Source: GWB1-38-13 sp964608405
GTDB taxonomy: Bacteria; Patescibacteriota; Microgenomatia; UBA8517
Assembly: GCA_964608405.1 (NCBI GenBank)
Contig: CAZSNC010000014.1
Coordinates: forward strand, 1 to 20,347
Length of the DNA: 20,347 nt
Direction: 5' to 3'
In this document: piece by piece, positions 16,366 to 20,347 of the stretch
Position numbering within the stretch: position 1 is the first letter of the stretch
Layout of the letters: each line of letters starts with the position of its first letter
The notes under the pieces: generated by a model
Database searches by the model: none
Told to the model about the DNA's origin: nothing
Seen by the model: the letters and a program-made list of their open reading frames with translations, nothing else
Program-made: the position numbers and the translations under genes

Positions 16366-16401
16366 ATGTTCAATCAATATCTTGGACATGATATTGGACA
16401 A
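16366..16401. repeat. TTGGACAT motif cluster, c-like-gene side
   Basis: ATGTTCAA (16366-16373), TTGGACAT (16382-16389) and TTGGACAA (16394-16401). The first is the inverse of the second with one mismatch. The same trio, with similar spacing for the first two, recurs at the start of the giant surface gene. Confidence 0.55.
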
Positions 16402-16667
16402 TTAGCCTCATTTTATTTAAGTCTATGCAAATAGGTCCTATAGGATACATAGTATTGCGGAATATAATTTACGAGATTTTTCTTGCAGATTTCTCGACAA
16501 TTCCTTTTTTTGATTGGTTAATTCTTATCGAATATTTTCCGCATACTATTCGTTAATAAAAATCGTGGATTTTTGTTAGTCTCTCCGTAAACTTGATATT
16601 TATAATTTCGTTGATATTACTAACGAAGAAAACGAATATTTTAATTTATTTACGAAGGATTGAAACA

Positions 16668-16769
16668 ATGTTGTTTGACAAATTACCCTTCCTGAAACGA
16701 TACATTTTTTTCCTTTACTTTCTAAGGCATTTCTTCAGTTATTTGCCTATATATTGCCTGTTGACATGA
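16668..16769 (+). CDS. Possible 33-residue hydrophobic peptide
   Basis: ATG to TGA frame encoding MLFDKLPFLKRYIFFLYFLR followed by a hydrophobic end (HFFSYLPIYCLLT), a plausible single membrane helix. AAGGA sits about 10 bases before the ATG, which would be the best ribosome-site match in the window, but other genes here do not use one. AT-rich sequence produces Phe/Tyr/Leu frames by chance, so this is weak. Confidence 0.2.
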   Translation: MLFDKLPFLKRYIFFLYFLRHFFSYLPIYCLLT

Positions 16770-16780
16770 CTATATATAAA

Positions 16781-16821
16781 ATGTTCAAATAAAGTTGGAC
16801 ATTTAAATTGAAAATGTCCAA
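16781..16821. repeat. Inverted repeat and TTGGACAT cluster at the giant gene's start
   Basis: TTGGACATTT (16795-16804) and AAATGTCCAA (16812-16821) form a perfect 10-base inverted repeat with a 7-base spacer; ATGTTCAA (16781-16788) adds a further half-site. It ends 15 bases before the ATG. TTGGAC can serve as a -35 and AATATT (16820-16825) as a -10 with a 19-base spacer containing most of the dyad, the geometry of MerR-controlled promoters; this reading is inference. There is no T-run, so it is not an intrinsic terminator. Confidence 0.6.
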
Positions 16822-16836
16822 TATTTAGAAACGCTA

Positions 16837-19800
16837 ATGAATACTCTGCCCAAAGATGATTTCTTAACAATTCAAGAAGCCGCTAAACTCCTTCGTGTCA
16901 GTACAAAAACCCTTAGGCGATGGGAGACCTCCGGAAAATTAGTTCCTATTAGAACAAGCGGAGGCCACAGAAGATATACATCACTTCAGATAAGTGAGTT
17001 GAGAAAACCAAAAACCAAACTATTAAATCTTGCACCGGTGGTTATTACCGAAGATATTACTTTAAAAACTGCGGAAATTGCGAGAGAAGAAGCTCGAAAA
17101 GAAATTGCAAATCAGAAATTTTGGAACTCCACTCCCACCTCGGAAAACAATTTTGACAAATCCTCAAATCTCCAAATATTGTCCGATCTTTACAATTCCG
17201 CATTACCAACTACAAAACGCCTGTTAGCATATTATTTCTCAGGTATTGTTTCTCTATTAGTCATATTTTCATTCTTTAAATATAATCTTCCGAGAAAAAG
17301 TATAGATTTTCTTTCTTCTAAAAACCCCAAAATTGCACAGATATTCGGACGTTACACCAAGCAATCCACAACGATTGCGGATAATATGCGGAAAAATGTA
17401 TTGGCGGATACCACATCGGTAGCATCTCAAAGCTTTAATGTCTATGTTGATACAAACCTTACTGAAAATGTCAATATCGGTAAAGATCTTGAAATTTCCG
17501 GAGGTGATATTACATCTTCATCTACAACCTTCAATTTATTAAACGATACCGTTACACAATTGAATATCGCACAAGAAGCTACTTCAATTTCAATAGGTGC
17601 TACAACCGGAACCACAACGGTAAACAACAACCTCTCAGTTGACGGAACCGCAAACGATATTGCAGGGAGATTAAATCTTTCGGGTAACTCCCTCACTTCA
17701 AGCGGAGACCTGACAATTTCCCCATCAGGCGGAGGAGTTGCCATAGGGGGCAATACTCCAGGTAACGTTGACATGGCCGGCAACGATTTTTTTGTTTCCG
17801 GGGACTTCGAAGTTGACGGAAATGCATACTTACCGACAATTGTAACCAATGGAGATTCAATCACGGACTTTACAGGGTCCGGATTGTCGGTATCCAGCGG
17901 GAGTCTGCAAACGACACTCGGAACGTCAATCGGTTCTTCGGAAATAGAAGACGGAACAATTGCCGAAGTCGATCTAAACGCATCAAACACCCCAACTTCT
18001 GGGTATATCTTAAGCTATAACTCGACAACGGGAGGTTTTTCCTGGATAAATTCTGCAAGTGACCTTTGGACAGATGCCGGTGCAATAACTTACCTTAATT
18101 CAACAACCGACGATCTTGCTATTGGTGGAACTAACTCATCAGCACCTTATTACTTCGATGTTTCTGAGGGTGATATTACAATTTCCGATGATGTATCTTT
18201 AGGTGGTCAAATCACGGCAGGATCAAGTGCAGTTGTTATTACAACAACTGCCGGATATTTAGATGCAGATGCAATACAGCTTATTGCATCTGACGGAACC
18301 GGGAGTACTTCCTCAGGATCTGGACTTGAAACAGACTCCGACCGTTTGGGTCTGCTTCAAGGTTGTTCAAACGGACAAGTACTCAAATGGAATAACTCCA
18401 CAAACACCTGGGATTGTGGAAATGACGATGGAGGAACAGTAGGAATCATAAACGTAGAGTCAAACGATACAACATTATATACAAGTATATCTACAGTCGA
18501 TTTCTCAAGTGTTTTTTCCTTAAACGAATCTCCAACAGGAGAAGTAAATATTGACATCGCAGACGATTCACTTAATTTTTCTGAGTTTTCTGACTCTTTA
18601 ACATTGGATGCCGCAACGACGATTACAAATGCCACAGCTGGTAATTTAACAATCGATCTTACCTCAACAGGAGATTTTGTAATTTCCGACAATACAACCC
18701 CCTACTTCACCTTTTCCGACACGGGAACACTCACACAGGCAGGAACCGGACAGGTAACCTTTACGGGAAACATTGACGCCTCAAACGGAATTGATGTGAC
18801 TGGTGCAAATCTTACCGTTGGCGGAAGTAATTTCTCGGTGGATCAAGCAACAGGAAGTATCACATCGGCAGGAGACATAGCTGTAAATGGAGGAAACATA
18901 ACATCATCGGGAGATCTTACCATTAATCCCACTGGAGGTCAGGTAATTTTTGCAAACGGAGATGTTTTCAACATCGGAGGACTTACTGGAGCTACCTACA
19001 ATGCCATCAGTAATTCGTCAACCGCAACAACAGCAACAGACGACAATGATCTTTATGTTGAAGGTGCACTTGAGGCCGGACAATTTTGTATAGGATCAAG
19101 TTGTATAACCGATTGGAATACTGCCGGAATCAATTACTGGAATCTTACTGGTGGCATTTTGTCCCCAGACAATTCCCAAAGTGCTTATGCAATTGCTGCT
19201 ACAAGCTCTTCAACTACTGCAGGAAGTTTTACTTCTACCGGAAGTAATTATGCGTTTCGTGCAGGAGGAACCACAAATGCTGTAACCGTTGATTCTTCAG
19301 GAAACATTGTCGTTGCGGGAACTACAACACTGTCATCAATTGCAACCGGTGAGGACAACTCTGTCGTTATTCTCAACACAAGCAATCAGCTTGTAACAGA
19401 TGAGATAGACTCAAGAGTCTGGGGATCAACACTCGTTGACGGAACAGGATCGGCCAACCAGATAGCCTACTGGAGTGACGGCAATACAATAGCCGGAGTC
19501 AGTCAGATTACTTCATCCCAGGGTGGAACAGGACTTAATACATCCTCTGCCGCAAACGGTATGCTCTTAATCGGTAACGGAAGTGGCTGGAACATGGCCT
19601 ACCTGACACCGGGAACGGATATTAGTATTGCCTCTTCATCGGGAGCGATTACGATATCCCATGCCGACACATCGTCGCAATCTTCTGCCGATAACTCAAC
19701 CACAACCTTCATCCAGGACGTGACACTCGATACCGAAGGACATGTAACGGGTCTTGCCTCCGTTGATGTCGCAACAGCACTCTCATCTACATTTGACAAC

Positions 19801-20347
19801 TATGGAAGCTGGACAATTGGCGATGCCGGGTCAGACACATACAGTATTGCATCCACCAATATTCTTAGATTTACCTCATCGGATTCAAATATCATCACAA
19901 ATCTTTCAAATGGTGACGATCTGGACGAAAATATGGATTTCTCCATAAGGATGTTGGGAGACCTTGTTGCGGGAGATGGTCTTACGGGGGGCGCTGATGA
20001 CATTTTAGTCGGAGCTGACACGGACAGGACAATATCAATTGGAGCAGGAAATGGTATCTCTGTTGCAGCCGATTCAGTAGCAGTTGCCCTTCTTGATGCT
20101 GCAGACGGAACTGGATCTACATCAAACTATTCCGGTTTGGAGTTTGGTGATACGGGTGCAAACGAACTTACACTTCTTCAAGGTTGTTCAAACGGACAAG
20201 TTCTTAAATGGAATGATTCCACAAATGTCTGGTATTGTGCTTCCGATGACAACACAGGCAGTAACTACTGGCAACTTGGAACCGAAGGTCTTGCTCCGTA
20301 CAACACCACTCTTGACCTTTACATTGGTGGAACAGCAACAGCCGGTG
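16837..20347 (+). CDS. Giant MerR-HTH / membrane helix / tail-fibre-like surface protein (3' end outside window)
   Basis: An uninterrupted frame of 1170 codons from the ATG at 16837 to the window edge. Residues 9-60 are a MerR-type winged helix-turn-helix: FLTIQEAAKLLRVSTKTLRR, then WETSGKLVPIRTSGGHRRYT, as in MerR regulators and IS607-type recombinases. Residues about 70-105 are charged and helical; about 129-147 (LLAYYFSGIVSLLVIFSFF) form one membrane helix. From about 190 on the chain is Ser/Thr/Gly/Asn-rich with repeats of TSSGDLTI-x-P-x-GG (287, 689), GCSNGQVLKWN (509, 1116), and tail-fibre-like GGTGLNTSSAANGMLLIGNG, SSADNSTTTFIQDVTLDTEG and HVTGLASVDV. Expected topology: DNA-binding domain inside, fibre outside. 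The rest presumably lies downstream. It is divergent from the c-like gene. Confidence 0.88.
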   Translation, partial: MNTLPKDDFLTIQEAAKLLRVSTKTLRRWETSGKLVPIRTSGGHRRYTSLQISELRKPKTKLLNLAPVVITEDITLKTAEIAREEARKEIANQKFWNSTPTSENNFDKSSNLQILSDLYNSALPTTKRLLAYYFSGIVSLLVIFSFFKYNLPRKSIDFLSSKNPKIAQIFGRYTKQSTTIADNMRKNVLADTTSVASQSFNVYVDTNLTENVNIGKDLEISGGDITSSSTTFNLLNDTVTQLNIAQEATSISIGATTGTTTVNNNLSVDGTANDIAGRLNLSGNSLTSSGDLTISPSGGGVAIGGNTPGNVDMAGNDFFVSGDFEVDGNAYLPTIVTNGDSITDFTGSGLSVSSGSLQTTLGTSIGSSEIEDGTIAEVDLNASNTPTSGYILSYNSTTGGFSWINSASDLWTDAGAITYLNSTTDDLAIGGTNSSAPYYFDVSEGDITISDDVSLGGQITAGSSAVVITTTAGYLDADAIQLIASDGTGSTSSGSGLETDSDRLGLLQGCSNGQVLKWNNSTNTWDCGNDDGGTVGIINVESNDTTLYTSISTVDFSSVFSLNESPTGEVNIDIADDSLNFSEFSDSLTLDAATTITNATAGNLTIDLTSTGDFVISDNTTPYFTFSDTGTLTQAGTGQVTFTGNIDASNGIDVTGANLTVGGSNFSVDQATGSITSAGDIAVNGGNITSSGDLTINPTGGQVIFANGDVFNIGGLTGATYNAISNSSTATTATDDNDLYVEGALEAGQFCIGSSCITDWNTAGINYWNLTGGILSPDNSQSAYAIAATSSSTTAGSFTSTGSNYAFRAGGTTNAVTVDSSGNIVVAGTTTLSSIATGEDNSVVILNTSNQLVTDEIDSRVWGSTLVDGTGSANQIAYWSDGNTIAGVSQITSSQGGTGLNTSSAANGMLLIGNGSGWNMAYLTPGTDISIASSSGAITISHADTSSQSSADNSTTTFIQDVTLDTEGHVTGLASVDVATALSSTFDNYGSWTIGDAGSDTYSIASTNILRFTSSDSNIITNLSNGDDLDENMDFSIRMLGDLVAGDGLTGGADDILVGADTDRTISIGAGNGISVAADSVAVALLDAADGTGSTSNYSGLEFGDTGANELTLLQGCSNGQVLKWNDSTNVWYCASDDNTGSNYWQLGTEGLAPYNTTLDLYIGGTATAG
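18355..20205 (+). repeat. Long-range repeat inside the giant gene
   Basis: CTTCAAGGTTGTTCAAACGG and the following ACAAGT are identical starting at 18355 and 20176, 1821 bases (607 codons) apart, and the flanking codons stay similar (LLQGCSNGQVLKWN, then NSTNTWDC versus DSTNVWYC). Synonymous differences just beyond the identical part suggest an old duplication or recurring module boundary. Confidence 0.75.

Larger units (their letters stand above)
16259..16836. promoter_or_regulatory. Divergent control region between the c-like and giant surface genes
   Basis: 578 AT-rich bases between two divergent start codons. On the minus strand TATAAT (complement of 16287-16292) lies 28 bases before the c-like ATG, giving a leader of about 21 bases with no ribosome site. 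TTGGACA(T)/ATGT(C/T)CAA copies occur in two clusters, at 16366-16401 and 16781-16821. A perfect 10-base palindrome TCCTATAGGA is at 16436-16445. TTGACA at 16761-16766 followed by TATATAAAAT may be part of a promoter for the plus-strand gene but the spacing is not standard. One short reading frame (16668-16769) is listed separately. Nothing else is recognised. Confidence 0.6.

Noticed and set aside
16795..16821. Inverted repeat before the giant gene as an intrinsic terminator.
   Set aside because: The stem is AT-rich and not followed by a T-run, and no gene ends upstream of it on that strand.
17442..17990. A 182-codon open frame on the minus strand, opposite the giant gene.
   Set aside because: It is antisense to a clearly coding, repeat-containing frame; its Pro/Val/Ser-rich composition reflects the complement of Gly/Thr/Asn codons and matches no family.
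1..20347. UGA recoded as glycine, as in some CPR lineages.
   Set aside because: UGA ends leuS, comEC, atpH and gpmI at family-appropriate positions and no conserved glycine is encoded by TGA.
1..20347. CRISPR arrays, insertion sequences or integrases.
   Set aside because: No regularly spaced direct repeats of CRISPR size, no transposase motifs or terminal inverted repeats. The MerR-type domain resembles that of IS607 recombinases, but no serine recombinase catalytic domain follows.

Overview
The window looks like a scaffold from an uncultivated, small-genome bacterium of the Candidate Phyla Radiation (Patescibacteria), perhaps of the Microgenomates/Katanobacteria type. The reasons are tightly packed short operons, a com locus with ComEC split in two, divergent F-type ATPase subunits, almost no Shine-Dalgarno sequences, and a giant surface protein built from tail-fibre-like repeats of a kind common in that group. 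UGA is used as a stop (leuS, gpmI, atpH), which argues against the Gracilibacteria/Absconditabacteria code. The lineage is inferred from gene content only. Two runs of N (1292-1301 and 8236-8335) are assembly gaps; each interrupts a gene.

Layout. 1-2141: a small charged hypothetical protein (+), possibly cut by the window edge, converges on argS (-). 2142-2646: a 78-residue putative zinc-binding protein (+) divergent from argS, then tRNA-Arg(CCG) (-). 2647-8063: a minus-strand group leuS > comEA > comEC channel domain > comEC-type metallo-beta-lactamase domain, joining leucine charging to the DNA-uptake channel. 8143-16258: a minus-strand ATPase cluster in the order c-like protein > gpmI > atpF(b) > atpH(delta) > atpA > atpG > atpD > atpC, followed by an assembly gap and the tail of an unidentified gene. 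16259-16836: a 578-base divergent control region. 16837 to the window end: an open reading frame of at least 1170 codons on the plus strand, not closed within the window.

The right-hand half holds the most unusual biology. The giant plus-strand gene begins with a MerR-type DNA-binding domain, continues through one membrane helix, and then becomes a long Ser/Thr/Gly/Asn-rich repeat region resembling phage tail fibres: a DNA-binding protein and a surface fibre in one chain. Divergent from it is a 258-residue protein with a signal peptide, an extracytoplasmic domain resembling one I associate with CPR giant surface proteins, and a two-helix hairpin with the RNP loop of an F-type c subunit, but lacking the ion-carrying carboxylate. 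It heads the cluster encoding the F1 part and stalk. The F1 subunits are also odd: alpha has Asn for the second Walker A glycine, and beta lacks two adenine-pocket aromatics. No a subunit is visible. Both divergent genes have copies of TTGGACA(T)/ATGT(C/T)CAA upstream. I infer a candidate system in which an F1-like ATPase is tied to a surface structure, possibly with a membrane-bound regulator; ordinary but diverged ATP synthase with a and c encoded elsewhere is the main alternative.

Control signals: argS, leuS and the zinc-binding gene each have an extended -10 box (TGnTATAAT) placed so that transcription should begin at or within a few bases of the start codon, implying leaderless or near-leaderless mRNAs.
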